From Pedobacter sp. HDW13 (GTDB lineage Bacteria > Bacteroidota > Bacteroidia > Sphingobacteriales > Sphingobacteriaceae): DNA of 64,000 bases. The notes below the pieces were generated by a model. It had not been told where the DNA came from. It did not search any database and saw only the letters and a program-made list of their open reading frames with translations. The DNA lies in contig NZ_CP049868.1 of NCBI RefSeq assembly GCF_011303555.1, positions 6,014,001 to 6,078,000 of the forward strand. The letters are read 5' to 3'. Below, piece after piece: positions 1 to 12,000 of the stretch (positions are counted from its first letter, which is position 1; each line of letters begins with the position of its first letter). The position numbers and the translations under genes were made by a program.

Positions 1-67
1 TAATTTGAAAATTGATCTGTTTTTTTCATTTGTGGTTAAAATATAGGCTAATGTTTTAGATAGGTTT

Positions 68-2110
68 TTATTTTTTTAAGATTATTTTGAAAATCAGTGC
101 ATCTTTTGCAGCCAGTTTTAATAAATGATTATCCTGAATGGAAGCTGTTTTTTGAGTAATGAGATCAGTAGCGTTGTATTTTTCGCTGGTTTTTAACCCA
201 ATACGGGAAAAGTCGAGGTTGATTTTTTGTTCAGCATTGCTGTAATTGAATATGGCCAGATAAGTCACATTTCCAACCTGTTTTACAAAAAGCGGCGAGG
301 CCGATTTGCCTTTGTTCCCTTCTACCGGTACAAATGCTTTTCCATCCTGCAAAATTTTAAGGATTTCGGTGTTATTCAATAAGCGTTGTGCCCTGTTTGT
401 CCATTTACCCTGGCGGGAAAAATCATCGCCTGTAATGCAGGTACCTGTAACAATGGCTGATAAAAAGCGGGCAGTATTTTCTGAGTCGGATTGATCGCCA
501 AACACCACATGGTCGGCATCAATAAAATCGTACAAATAGGTTTGCCACCACCCGTTGCTTACACCATTTAAAGTATATTCGGTATCGTGTATCGATTTAA
601 AGGCATCGCAGGCAATCCGGCGCACATGTACATACCTACCAGAAGCCAAACTGGGCGAAATAGCAGCATAAACCAACATTTTATCATCGAGCTGTTTAAG
701 CAAAAATTCCATACCAGCCTGGTAAGCCTGCATGCCCGTGCTAATTTTAGGATCGTAAAAATGTTCCGATTCGATTGCAGCATGACCTAAAAAGTCGATT
801 TTAATCATTTCAAAACCGCATTCCTTAAACTTATTAATTACAGTTGCAATGCGTTGTTGGGTTCCCGGATGTGTGGGATCTAAAGCACGTGTACCATCAA
901 TATCGTGATAACCCGATCCAACTTTGGTCCACATTTCGCCAAAAGTATAATTGGTTCCCTCGGCCCTGCGGTTGCTGCCACCTGCAAAACCCCAATCTAC
1001 AAAAGGTGCCCAGTAGATCCCGGGTTTTAAACCTCTTGCTCTCGCATGGTCGGCAAAAGCTTTGAGTTTTGAATAATCACCGGTTAAACCTCCTTTAAGT
1101 AAATTATCCCAGTACGAATCGAGGTCGATATAAGCTACCCCTTCACTCCTGAATGATTTAAGGCTATCGGCAAAAAAATCGACTACCTGATTGGCTTTTT
1201 CTAAGGTAATTTTCTCCTGCATGGCTCCCCAACTATTCCAACCCACTGGCGTAGGGCTTTTCCACTTAAAAATTACAGGTGGCTCGGCTATTCGGTTTGC
1301 TTTAGCATAAGTTTCCATCCCTGAACGCCAATCGCTAAAACTGCCAAAAAATATACTGGCCGAAGCCACTGTATTTCCTTTCAGATAACCGTGCGCTATT
1401 TTATCGCGGGTAATGCTTTCGTTGGTGTAACCGCAAATGGCCTCAACAGTTATTTCTTTAGCAGCATCCATTGTAGTGATGACTCCGGTTTTCCAGTTGC
1501 GATGCTCAACAGAGCCTATCACATAACCCTTTCGCGATGGATTATAGTATAAAGCCGTAACCTCGGCACTCGGATTGGTAACATTGGCTTGAAATGGAAC
1601 GGCCTGATAAGAAATAAAGGTATCGTTATCAAAAGGCACAAATAAGCTGGTGGCTTCATCCTTCATCTGGCTATCCATCAGATTTCCCTTTAAAGGTACC
1701 ATTCGGTTTGTGGCCAGATTACTGCCTGTTATGCTTACAGAAATGAAGAAGTAATCGCGCTGGGCATAGGTATAAATGATTTGCTGCATGTTGGGCAAGC
1801 CATCTTGTTTTAATAAAAAGGTATGCTTGATTCCCTGTCCAAAAGCATCTTTTACTGCCCTTTTTGTATAAGTAATTTGCGTGTAGTTTTTGGAGCTAAG
1901 CGTTTTATTTTGATAGCCCACTTCCGAAAAGCCCTGGGCCAGCAGCAAAACCTCTCCGTTAAAAACAGTAAAAGTACCAGTTTTAAGGTTATAATCTATT
2001 TTGCCTGCTTTACCATATGGAATAACGGTTGCCGACACCGGTTTGAAAGTCGACAGCAGCACAAAAAAAACAAACAAATACCTGAATTTAAATGCATTAC
2101 AAACAACCAT
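68..2110 (-). CDS. Alpha-galactosidase-like glycoside hydrolase (clan GH-D, GH27/GH36 type)
   Basis: The 680-residue protein has an N-terminal signal peptide ending near VSA (about residue 27), so it should act in the periplasm or at the outer membrane. An N-terminal beta-rich domain (about 28-280) precedes a TIM barrel that opens with PVGWNSWG (about 288-295). GIYWAPF and KIDFLGH follow; D439 in KIDF is the expected nucleophile and D502 in RRIACD the expected acid/base. Family knowledge: clan GH-D retaining enzymes release alpha-linked galactose. It is the last gene of a minus-strand PUL and starts 7 nt after the GH95 stop. The exact GH family and the galactose specificity are inferred; an alpha-N-acetylgalactosaminidase or a relative is possible. 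Confidence 0.8.
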   Translation of the reverse strand: MVVCNAFKFRYLFVFFVLLSTFKPVSATVIPYGKAGKIDYNLKTGTFTVFNGEVLLLAQGFSEVGYQNKTLSSKNYTQITYTKRAVKDAFGQGIKHTFLLKQDGLPNMQQIIYTYAQRDYFFISVSITGSNLATNRMVPLKGNLMDSQMKDEATSLFVPFDNDTFISYQAVPFQANVTNPSAEVTALYYNPSRKGYVIGSVEHRNWKTGVITTMDAAKEITVEAICGYTNESITRDKIAHGYLKGNTVASASIFFGSFSDWRSGMETYAKANRIAEPPVIFKWKSPTPVGWNSWGAMQEKITLEKANQVVDFFADSLKSFRSEGVAYIDLDSYWDNLLKGGLTGDYSKLKAFADHARARGLKPGIYWAPFVDWGFAGGSNRRAEGTNYTFGEMWTKVGSGYHDIDGTRALDPTHPGTQQRIATVINKFKECGFEMIKIDFLGHAAIESEHFYDPKISTGMQAYQAGMEFLLKQLDDKMLVYAAISPSLASGRYVHVRRIACDAFKSIHDTEYTLNGVSNGWWQTYLYDFIDADHVVFGDQSDSENTARFLSAIVTGTCITGDDFSRQGKWTNRAQRLLNNTEILKILQDGKAFVPVEGNKGKSASPLFVKQVGNVTYLAIFNYSNAEQKINLDFSRIGLKTSEKYNATDLITQKTASIQDNHLLKLAAKDALIFKIILKK

Positions 2111-2117
2111 ATCAGTT

Positions 2118-4459
2118 TTAAAGTTTGGTTGAAGTTATTTGGTTCAATATACCGTTTATTTTAAGTTTTACTTTTTGCGGTTTTGGCGAGGCAATGCGGT
2201 AATGGGTAATCTTACCATCTCTCCAGCTCATATCAACTGTAAAATTGCCACGGGCTTTTAGTCCTTTAATTTCGCCAAATGCTTTCCACGCGTCGGGTAT
2301 AGCGGGCAACAATTCGATAAAGCCATCGTGACTCTGAATGAGCATTTCGGCAATACCTGCTGCAGCACCAAAGTTTCCATCAATCTGGAATGGTGGTCCG
2401 GCCGATAACATATTTGGATAAACCCCGCCACCGGCACCGTAATTCATATCGGTACGCAAGGTAGGTTTTAAAATTTCCCTTAAAAGCTTAAAAGCACGGT
2501 TTCCATCCAGTAAACGGGCCCAGAACAACTGTTTGTAGGCAATCGACCAGCTTGGTCCATCGTCACCGCGCACTTCCAGTGTTTTTTTAGCAGCCTCGGC
2601 CAAAGCAGGCGTAGTTACCGGCGTAATTAAACCAGCCGGATAAACGCCGTATAAATGTGAAATATGGCGATGTTGCGGATCGGTTTCCTTGTAATCTTCC
2701 AGCCACTCTTGTATGCGGCCATCTTTGCTGATTAGTCCAACCGGCGGGATGGATTTTAGTTTTTCCTCTAGTGAAGCACTGAACGTGGCATCGGTTTTAA
2801 GCAATTTGGCTGCAGTAATTACATGGTTAAAAAGCTCGCGTACAATCTGGTTATCAATGGTTGGTCCCATCGAAATGCTGGCCGTTTTTCCATTCGGCAG
2901 ATAAAAAGTATTCTCGGGCGAAACCGATGGTGAAGTAACCAGCCAGCCTGTTTTCGGGTCTTTAACCAGGGCACTTTTATAAAATTCGGCCGAACCTTTT
3001 AGTACTGGATAAATGCTTTTCAGGTAATTTAAATCCTGACTAAAGGCGAAATGATCCCAAAGGTTACTGCATAACCAGCCTGAACCTGCATTGGAGGCAC
3101 CCCATGAGGCACTTTCTCCCGGTTCTGTACATCCCCATACATTGGTAATTACATGGGCAATCCATCCGTTTGCATTGTAATAAGCTTTTGCGGTTTTTGC
3201 GCCCGGTATGGTTAAGCTCCTCACCAGTTCTGCCAGGGGCAGATTAAGTTCCGAAAGGTTAGCTTGTTCAATAGCGAAATGGTTCATTTGCACGTTCACA
3301 TCCAGGTGGTAGTCGCCATTCCATGGGGTATTGATCTGGTTGGCCCACAAACCCTGCAAATTGGGTGGCAAAAGTCCGACCCGGGTACTGCTGATGCTTA
3401 AATAGCGGCTAAATTGAAAAAACAGGGCAGCTAGCGAAACATCGTTTTGGTAGTCTTTGTAGAAATGCTCGAGCCTTATATCGGTAGGTAGTTTAGCGGC
3501 TTCGCCTTCGCCCAAATTGATTTTTAAACGGTTAAAAAGCTTCGCAAAATTAGCATTGTGTTTGGCCAGTTCAACTGCATAGGCCGTTTTTTTGGCCTGT
3601 TGCAAAGTATTCTTAACACGTGCCTCAAAATCAGCATGTTTAAAATTGGTTTCTGCTGCAACGTAAATCAGTATTTCGGTAGCATTTTTTATCTGAATGA
3701 TATTATCTGTGGTAATTACCGAGCCACCTTTAATACTTGTACTTACCCGGCTCTGGTATTTCATGCCTTTGCCATCGGTGCCATTATCCAGCTGACCAAA
3801 CATCAACAGGTCCTTACCTTCGCTGGCCAAAGTCGCTTTTTCGGGCCTGCTTATGGAAATATTGCAATTTAGCTTTCCGGGCTGATCAGCCGTAAGGCGA
3901 ATAACATTTATATCATTATTAAAACTGCAGAAATATGCTCTTTTATATTTTACGCCGTTGAGGGTAAATTCGGTTGTAGCCACTGCCTTATCCAACGATA
4001 AAGTTCTTTTGTAAAACGCTGGTTTTACGTCTTTTTCACCAGGATACGTATAATCAAGCTGCAAATTACCCAGGGTTTGGTATTTTCCCCAGATTGCACC
4101 GCCCGAGCCTGGTCCTTTACAAACAAAATCGCGGTTTACGAGTGCCTGGGCCTCATCGTTTTTGCCTTCCAGTATCAGTTGTCTGATTTTAGGAAGACTT
4201 TTGTAAGCTTCGTAGTTGTTGGCATCCTGCTTGCCCCCACTCCATAAAGTAATATCGTTCAGTACAATCTGCTCTCTCGTTATTCCCCGTCAGGGGTCAT
4301 GCCCAGCTTGCCATTACCAAGTGGTAGTGTTTCTTCCCAAATTTTGGCAGGTTTATCATACCAAAGGCTTAGGGGCTTTTGCTGGGCTGTGGCATTTTTA
4401 CCAATGAGAAGCGAAAAGCACGCAATAACAGTAAGTTGTTTTAAATACATTAGTTTCAT
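2118..4459 (-). pseudogene. GH95 alpha-L-fucosidase, interrupted by a one-base frameshift
   Basis: Two reading frames join into one GH95 protein of about 780 residues. The N-terminal frame (start 4459) has a signal peptide ending ATAQ, then LWYDKPAKIWEETLPLGNGK, and stops at 4280. The second frame continues with ITREQIVLNDITLWSGG and runs to 2118. One extra G in the sense GGGG run (plus-strand CCCC at 4285-4288) restores DGGITREQIVLN and the full family length. Family blocks are NLQGLWANQ, HISHLYGVYPAG and FQIDGNFG. The usual catalytic Asn-x-Asn block reads HLDVN, so the first Asn appears as Asp. GH95 inverting enzymes remove alpha-linked L-fucose (some act on L- or D-galactose). Part of the SusC-to-alpha-galactosidase operon. 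The break may be a sequencing error; the family call is firm. Confidence 0.85.
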
Positions 4460-4486
4460 TTGTGTGTTGTTGATCATACAAACAAT

Positions 4487-4567
4487 CGTCATTTCGAGCG
4501 GAGTGTAGCGAAACCAAGAAATCTATTAAAGATCTCTCCGTTCCACTGCGTTCCAGTCGAGATGACG
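4487..4567. repeat. Palindromic intergenic repeat (CGTCATTTCGAGCG type)
   Basis: CGTCATTTCGAGCG at 4487 is answered by an inverted arm GTCGAGATGACG ending at 4567, with further partly complementary sequence between them. The left arm recurs at 12746. It lies between the second lipoprotein gene and the GH95 gene, and may fold in the operon mRNA. Confidence 0.65.
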
Positions 4568-4581
4568 ACCGCTTAAGAGGT

Positions 4582-5802
4582 TTACTGCTTGTTCCAGAAC
4601 CTGATTTCACTCATATTGCTATAGTTACCATCGCCTGTGGTTACATGTTTAATCCGGATGCGAATATAACGAATCGGTTTGCCTCCATTATCCAATTCAG
4701 ATGTAAAAGGATTTTTACCATCGTCTGATCTGGTAATGTCTTTTAAAAGTACCCAACCTTTACTGGTTGCTTCGGCCGGCCATCCGCTGTTACTGGCCGA
4801 TAAGCTAGTAGTTGCATTGGTTAAATCGGCAGTTCCCCAAACTTCGAAACGATCGGGATTATTACAGCAATCGCGGCCGGTTTCCTCTATCCGCGATAAA
4901 TTGGTGTAAACCTTGCCCAAATCGAAAGTAATTACATGTGGCATACCACTGTTGCCTGCGCTGTGGAAAATATTGGGATAACCTTGTGGCCCAACACTTC
5001 CATCCCACAACTTACTAATACTGGTTCCCGATTCGTAAGTTGGGGCATCACCCGGTAAACGCACTTCGCTAAATAACGACCTGTCGCATAGTACATAAGT
5101 AAAGATTTTAGGGAAGGTCGAAAAATCTGATACCGTAAATATATCCAGCGAACCTTTACCGGGGATAAAAGCTGATTTGTAAAGAATATCTGTCCCGGCT
5201 TTATAATCAGTAAGGGTAATAGCAGTATCTTTTGGTAAAAGCGTTTTATCTACGCTGGCTCCGGCATTATTGGTGTAACGCACAATGGTATTCACATTAA
5301 TGGTGTCGGGTGTATTAAAATTGAGCTGAACCGAACCATTGCTGTTTACCACATAAGGGTTGGTAGCGTTGTAAGGCCTGTTTAACAATCCCGATTGGTA
5401 AAGCGGACCAAAAACCCGCACATTTCTGGCCTCAATTGGGATAGACCTGTGCCCTTGCGCGTCGTAAGAGTAAACCGTAAAAGTATAGGTATATTCTTTC
5501 AGGTTCGAAAGGATTACTTTAACGGTATCGAGCGGATTATGCGTGGTCGAATTCACCACCGCCGAATCGCCGTTGTTGTTCCAGTATACCACGTATTTGG
5601 TTACACTTGGGTCGGGACTTGGGTTCCACCAGAGTGCAGTGCGCAAGTTGCCCGGTTTGGTAATGATGTTTGCCACACGACCGGGATAAACCATCTCGCC
5701 ATCTTTTAAAAATTCTTTAAAAGCAAGATCATCTTTGGTACAGCTGATGATCAGGGTTACCAGCAGCAGCAACAAACCACTTATTTTATATATACTTTTC
5801 AT
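4582..5802 (-). CDS. Surface lipoprotein with DUF4998-like and discoidin-like C-terminal domains
   Basis: The 406-residue protein has a lipoprotein signal (LLLLVTLIISC, lipidated Cys about residue 21). The N-terminal half resembles the DUF4998/fibronectin-like domains of Bacteroidota PULs (WWNPSPDPSVTKYVVYWNN, YTYTFTVYSYD). The C-terminal third (about 250-406) resembles a coagulation factor 5/8 carbohydrate-binding fold, with LWDGS, VITFDLGK, FEVWGTADL and IRYIRIRIKH. Such proteins follow SusD and are thought to bind the glycan at the cell surface. It starts 34 nt after the stop of the related upstream lipoprotein gene. The ligand is unknown. Confidence 0.7.
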   Translation of the reverse strand: MKSIYKISGLLLLLVTLIISCTKDDLAFKEFLKDGEMVYPGRVANIITKPGNLRTALWWNPSPDPSVTKYVVYWNNNGDSAVVNSTTHNPLDTVKVILSNLKEYTYTFTVYSYDAQGHRSIPIEARNVRVFGPLYQSGLLNRPYNATNPYVVNSNGSVQLNFNTPDTINVNTIVRYTNNAGASVDKTLLPKDTAITLTDYKAGTDILYKSAFIPGKGSLDIFTVSDFSTFPKIFTYVLCDRSLFSEVRLPGDAPTYESGTSISKLWDGSVGPQGYPNIFHSAGNSGMPHVITFDLGKVYTNLSRIEETGRDCCNNPDRFEVWGTADLTNATTSLSASNSGWPAEATSKGWVLLKDITRSDDGKNPFTSELDNGGKPIRYIRIRIKHVTTGDGNYSNMSEIRFWNKQ

Positions 5803-5836
5803 ATCTGAAAATTTATCTTCTTTTGTTAATCAATAA

Positions 5837-7072
5837 CTATCTCGGATCGCCGTAAAAGGCCATTTCCATGGCATGTGCAAACGTACCGCTCGACCATGTT
5901 GTGCTTACCGATAAACGGATATAACGCACTTTAGGGTTAGTTAAGGGGAAATTGAAACTTACACCTGCTTTTACAAAATCGTTATCTGCAGTGGTATGCG
6001 CTACCGGAGTGGCACCAGACGGCGGATTAGGATAATTGTAATTGCCCATGTTAATCCAGTCGCCGATAACCGTTCCTTCGGGTGCCGATAAAGGCAATTG
6101 CGCATCGCGTGGGGCAGCTACATCAGAACCCCATACCGAAAACACCTTTGGATTTCCGTGACCAAATGCAAATTTATCGCCACCATCGGGTCTTTCCCAT
6201 AAAATAAAGCGGCTTAATTTAGCGCTTATGCCTAAACCAAAAGTCGCAATTGCAGGCATTGCACCACCTGGCGCGGTGTGCCAGCCATTAGAGTTCCCAT
6301 CGGTTTTTCCATCCCACAGATAAGGTAAATCCCAGCCATATGCAATAACTCCATCAGATGGTAGTCTGTACTGAAAGAATTTCCCCCTATCCAAAAGGGT
6401 TTCGAAAAATGGGGTAATGGTTTTGTAGGTGGTATCAGAAATGTTCCCAAAGTTATCGGTAACGTAGTAACCAATTTTTTTGGCCACAGGTGCATAGCCC
6501 CTAACCGAATAACTGATTACATCTGTTTTGCCATAATGCTGATCGATCACATCAGAACTGTTGTTATCGTTTACCGAAAGCAAAATAACACCGAGATTAC
6601 TTTTTGCAGGGTTGGTTCCGGTAACTTTAATTCCACCGAAATCTGGCTCAGCATTGATACTGGGTTTGGCCAATAAATAAGGTGGGGTATCGGGATTAAC
6701 CTTAACCACAATCGGATCTGATTTAACCTCTGCCCTGCTTACCGCATACAGGGTAACATCGTAACCTTGTTTTTTAGCAAAACCATCAACCATAATCGAA
6801 TCAGAATAATAGCTCGATTTAGTTTCGCGAGTGGTTACCCCGTTTATTTTATACTGCGCCAACACATACAAAAGATTTTTAGAATTGGGCAAAGAATAGG
6901 TAATGTAAGCTCCGCCATTAAAATTATCGACTTTAACGTTGGTTACCACTCCCGGCTTGGTCATATCTGAAGAAGCAGGATCGTTATAGCTTTCCATTTT
7001 TTTGCAGGCTGCAAGGCTTGCCAAAACAGCAGCAATAAGCGCCAGGTAAATACTATGTTTAATATTTTTCAT
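5837..7072 (-). CDS. SusE-position lipoprotein (DUF4959/DUF5126/DUF5000 architecture)
   Basis: The 411-residue protein has a lipobox (VLASLAAC, Cys about residue 23). The arrangement matches the three-domain DUF4959-DUF5126-DUF5000 lipoproteins usual after SusD. The first two domains carry VTNVKVDNFNGGAYITYSLP and KNLLYVLAQYKING; the last is discoidin-like (LWDGKTD, FILWERP, FSVWGSD, VRYIRLSVS). It lies 15 nt after the SusD stop and before a second discoidin lipoprotein. The pair likely forms the extra surface glycan-binding layer. Function comes from family and position; the glycan is unknown. Confidence 0.75.
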   Translation of the reverse strand: MKNIKHSIYLALIAAVLASLAACKKMESYNDPASSDMTKPGVVTNVKVDNFNGGAYITYSLPNSKNLLYVLAQYKINGVTTRETKSSYYSDSIMVDGFAKKQGYDVTLYAVSRAEVKSDPIVVKVNPDTPPYLLAKPSINAEPDFGGIKVTGTNPAKSNLGVILLSVNDNNSSDVIDQHYGKTDVISYSVRGYAPVAKKIGYYVTDNFGNISDTTYKTITPFFETLLDRGKFFQYRLPSDGVIAYGWDLPYLWDGKTDGNSNGWHTAPGGAMPAIATFGLGISAKLSRFILWERPDGGDKFAFGHGNPKVFSVWGSDVAAPRDAQLPLSAPEGTVIGDWINMGNYNYPNPPSGATPVAHTTADNDFVKAGVSFNFPLTNPKVRYIRLSVSTTWSSGTFAHAMEMAFYGDPR

Positions 7073-7087
7073 GTTGTTTAATTTAAA

Positions 7088-9018
7088 CTACCAATAAGGA
7101 TTTTGAACAAGGTTTGGATTCACTACCAGATCGGAACTCCTGATAGGCCACAGGTAATCTTTCAGGCCAAAAACAGGAATGAACTGGGTAGTTGGCCGGT
7201 AATAGTTTACGGCATCAGCATTGTTAATGCTCCAACCCTGTATCGGGCTGCTTAGCACGGCCTGCAATTCTTTCCACCTTCTTAAATCCCATCCGCTCTG
7301 GCCTTCAAAACACAACTCAATTCTTCTTTCCTGATGGATAATTTGCCTTAAACCATCTTTGGTATTAAACTTATTCGGACTTTTTGAAAAGTTTGTCCAC
7401 GAAATTTGTACCCCTGTAAACCAGCCCTTTGACGCACTTTATCGATGTAAGTAAACACATCTGCAGTTGGTCCGTTAACTTCGTTTAAAGCTTCGGCATA
7501 TAAAAGGTATAAACCCGCTAAACGGATTAATGGCATACGGAATGGCGACGACTGAAAACCATCATCATAAACTGAGGCATAGCTCACCAGTTTTTTAGGC
7601 CAGTAACCGGTGATGTTCAACCTGATATTATCGCTTGGGGCGGCAAAACCACTTCCCCTGGCCGAAACATAGTATAAAGGTGCACTGGGGCTATCCTGAA
7701 AGTTACGGCCATTGCCAAACCAGATACCGCCATCGAAAGCCATATCGGCATAAAAACGGGTTTCGCGGGCAAAGTGACCTTTAATGGTTTCGTAGCCTTG
7801 CTGAATATAATAACGACTGGCATTATCGCCCGCTTTAATCGTGTTCCTGCCAGCATAGTCCCAGGTCTTATCCTCCGCAATCGGTACGCCATTTACGGTA
7901 TAAAAAAGTTCCTGTGTTGCAATCGGAGCAGAAAAAGTAGAGGGATTAGAGAAAATATTTACCGCCGATTTCGCTGTAAGCCTCGGTGTAGAAAAACCCT
8001 GATAGTTAAACTCGGGGTTGGAAGCCCATATAATTTCAGAATTGAGTTCCCATCTTTCGGCAACAGCATTCTGCACATCCAGTTCTCTTTTCAACGAATC
8101 GGATAATTTACCAACGGTTGAGGGTGCACTAAAAGTATATAATTTAATGCCTTGTGCTTCGGCAGCTGTGATGGCTATTTTAGCCGCATCGGCAGCTTTT
8201 TTCCATTTTTGCGCATCGTAGGCAGCCGGGAAAAGGCTTATCCCGTCTTTATCTTTAAAACCTGCATAATCCGGATTGCCGTTAAACAACGGACTTGCAG
8301 CCGTGGCCAGCACATCGGCTTTAACCGAAAGGGCAATTACACTGGTAATGCGGCCCAGCTCTGTAGCCTGACTGCTAATCACTGCAGGTAAATCTGCCGC
8401 AGCTTCGTCTAAAAGTGATACAATGTAATCAACAGTTTCATCAACAGGTACTCTTTTTACCCGCACTTCGTCGGTTGAGCTGTTGATGGCCAGGTTGGTT
8501 TTAATTAAAGGGATTGGCCCGTACATTTTAAATAAAACGTAATGGTAATAAGCTTTTAAGAATTTGGTTTCTGCAATCCAGCGTTTCTTTTCAGCAGCCC
8601 CAAGGTCAATTGGTTTGTCGATGTTTTCGAGCATGATATTACAGATCCTGATCGAACGCCAAAGACTGTAACTGCCTTCCTGCCCATCCCAGGTATTTAA
8701 ACCGGGTCTCGCAGCAGTTTGTGTTCCGCGCAACAGGTTAAAACCTGTAGGATTAAAACCCTGAAAATTATCGAGCGTATTCGAATAAATTAACTCTGAT
8801 GAAGTGGTAAAGCCAGGATTGGTAGCCATATCATTCATGCGCTGCAAATAGGCATAGCAAGAATACAGGTAGTTCTCGGCCTCGTTCCGGTTCCTGAATG
8901 CATAATCTAATGTACCAATGTCATCGGGGGTAACATCGAGGTATTTTTTACAGGATGCAAAAGTGCAAAGCATTAAAAGGATGCAACTGTATTTGAAATA
9001 TGTTTTTATCGTTTTCAT
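7088..9018 (-). pseudogene. SusD/RagB-type surface lipoprotein, interrupted by a one-base frameshift
   Basis: The first frame encodes 556 residues from a lipoprotein signal (MLCTFASC then KKYLDVTPDD). It runs through TPR-like helices to VRQRAGLQG, then falls out of frame. The other frame continues with VQISWTNFSKSP, RQIIHQERRIELCFEGQ and the typical SusD tail WDLRRWKE to 7088. One additional G in the sense GGGG run (plus-strand CCCC at 7411-7414) rejoins them into about 643 residues, a normal SusD length. Its ATG overlaps the SusC stop (TAATG), so the pair is translationally coupled. SusD caps the SusC barrel and binds glycan at the surface. Sequencing error or true lesion cannot be told apart here. 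Confidence 0.85.
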
Positions 9019-12000
9019 TATAAGGTTACGTTAAGACCAACATTGAACACCTTTTGTATTGGATAGGCAAAACCGTTTCCGCCCTGCTCGGCATCCCATA
9101 ATTTGAATGGGCTCCAGGTAAGCAAGTTTAAGCCGTTGAAATAAATGCGGCAGGAGTTTAACTTAATTTTGCTAGAAATGCGTTGTGGAAGCGTATAACC
9201 CAGCTCTACCGATTTAAGGCGTAACAAACGTCCGTTTCTCATCCACCAGGTACTGGTTTGTGCATTATTTTCCAAATCGACAGCATTTACAGCCAGTCGT
9301 GGGTAAAGCGCATACAGGTTCTGGTTTTCCGGCGACCAGTGGTTATCGGCAAAATCTTTCAGCAATTGTGTATTGCCCAGTATATATTGCTGATTACTTG
9401 GCACAAATGGACTAACCTTAGTCGGATCGATAAAGAAAGTCATGCGGTCTTGTCCGGTAAAAAATGCCGAAAGATCGAAACCTTTGTATGATGAGCTGAA
9501 ACCAAAACCATATACGATCTCAGGCGATTGTGGAAAACCGATATAAGCTTTATCGGCCTCATCAATTCTACCATCGTTGTTTAAATCGCGGTATTTAATA
9601 TCTCCTGCTCTTGGTGGTTTGCCATTGGGCGAGAAAATCTGCGTTGGCGAATTCTGTACTTCTTTATCATCCACAAATAAACGTTCGGCAATGTAACCAA
9701 AGTTGCGGTTAATGGCTTGTCCGGTGGTATAACGGTAAGCTTCTGCCCACTGCGGCTCTTCGTAATTGATGTATTTGTTTTTGGCAAAAGTAAAGTTAGA
9801 ACGTACGGCAAATGAAAAATCGTTCACCCTGAATTTATAATCGAGCGATAAATCCATACCTCTCGAGCGCGCCTCACCTACGTTTGCACCAATGCCCGAT
9901 TCCAGTCCTAATGTTGTAGGCAGGTTGGTACGCGGCATATAAATATTGTAGCGGTAGTTGTTGTAAAACTCGGCAATAAGGCTCAGATCTTTAAAAAATG
10001 TTGTTTCCAGCGCTACGTTGGTCTGTCTTGAAGTTTCCCAGGTTACATCCTTATTTTCGTAATTATTAATGAACACACCATTACGGTTAGATGCGCCATT
10101 AAATCCAAACTGGGCATAATTTCCGCCACCATTTAGGTTAACATCCGAAATATAGAAAAAGCGCTGCGCACCAATGGCATCATTACCTACAATACCGTAA
10201 CTAGCCCTTAATTTTAAGCGGCTAATCACGTTGGCCAATCCACCTGTCCAGAATTTTTCGTTGGAAAGTACCCAGCCGGCACCAATGGTTGGGAAAAAAC
10301 CGAAACGGTGGTTCTCAGAAAACCTTTCCGATCCGTTATAACCAAAGTTAGATTCGATAAAATAACGGCTCTTATACGAATAGGTTAAACGACCGGCCAA
10401 ACCTAAATTGCGGTAAGGAAGCGAATTTTGCAAAGAGCTTGCATTGCTGTAAACCGATTGCTGGGCTGTACCAATTAAAGTACCGCTAACATTATGGCTA
10501 CCAAAGGCTTTATCGTAATTTAATGAGGCCTGGGCATATAAAAAGGTATTGATATTGGTACCTCCCGGATAGTAAGACAAATATTCTTGCGCAATATTTG
10601 GTGCTCCACCTGTTACCGAAGAGTTAAGCCAGCTTAACACATAAGTATTGCTCTGTTTATCGTAAGAGCCAATGTTATAATAAAATGGCGAATAGGCACG
10701 CTGCGAATCAAAATATGAATAGCGGTTAGTGCTGAAAATCGTTTTAAACGAAAGTCCTTCGGTAAAGAAATCTAATTTCTGGTTGAGCTCAAACTGGGCC
10801 GACATGCGCGATTCGGACGAGTTTTTATGTCCGCGAAGCATAGCTGCATAAGGGTTATTATCTAAAATGCTGTTCTGCCCTGAGCCTCCCCTGTTGCCAA
10901 ATAAAATGTGCTGTGCATTTTGGTTGGCAGCATCGGCGGGGTAAAATGCCGGAAAAGAAACCGGACTGGTATGAACGGCAATGTTGTACAAATCGGTAGA
11001 AAAACCACCATCAGTTGCCAGCGGACCGTTATACTCGCTAAAATTACCCGATAAGCGCACCACCATTTCAGTAGTCTTACTTAAATCGATATTGATGTTG
11101 GAGCGAAGCTGATAGTTACGGAACTTGATATTGTTATCGTTGTTATTGCGCGAATCTTCTTTAAGTACCCCATTATCTAAATTGTATGAACCCGCGATAT
11201 AGTAACGGGCAACACCACCGCCACCGCTAATACCCAAATTTGCCCGCTGTGTGCTGGTGCGCTTTTTAAAGAGCATATCCAGCCAGTCAACCGCCGGGTA
11301 AACGTATTCGTTATAGCCCGGGCTTTTATTTACCGTCGCCTGCGTATTGATGATCTGGTTTGGCGTAAACATGGGATCCATCCCCCTGCCAATCGATGCT
11401 TCGTTAAAAAGCCTCATGTAGGTAATCGGATCGGCCAGTTCTAAATTCTGCACCGATTGAGAAGCCGATTGCTCCAGCCTGAAATTGATTTTAGCCTTCC
11501 CTTCTTTACCCGATTTGGTAGCAACCAGAATTACGCCGTTTGCCCCCCTGGCGCCATATAAGGCAGTGGCACTCGCATCTTTTAATATCGAAAAGCTTTC
11601 AATATCATCAACCTGAAGGCGTGCCAGATCAGAACTGGTTAGCTCTACGTTGTCAATCAGAATTAACGGATCTCTTTTATACCCGAAAGTAGTTACCCCG
11701 CGGATAAAAAACTGCGAATTGTCTTGCCCTGGCTGCCCGCTGCGCTGGTAACCAATTACACCGGCTATCTGTCCGGAAAGGGCATTGGTTAAATTGCTCG
11801 ATGGAATTTTAAGGTTACCTACCTTTACGGTGGTAACCGAGCCTACCAATGCTTCTTTACGTTGTTTCTGACCAAGGGCGGTAATAACCACCTCTTCCGA
11901 GAGCATATTCTCTTCGGCCAGTTTTACGTTAATTACATTGGCAGCGCCAACAATTACACGGTGCTCGCGATAGCCCACATAAGAAAAACGCAGTTGCTCG

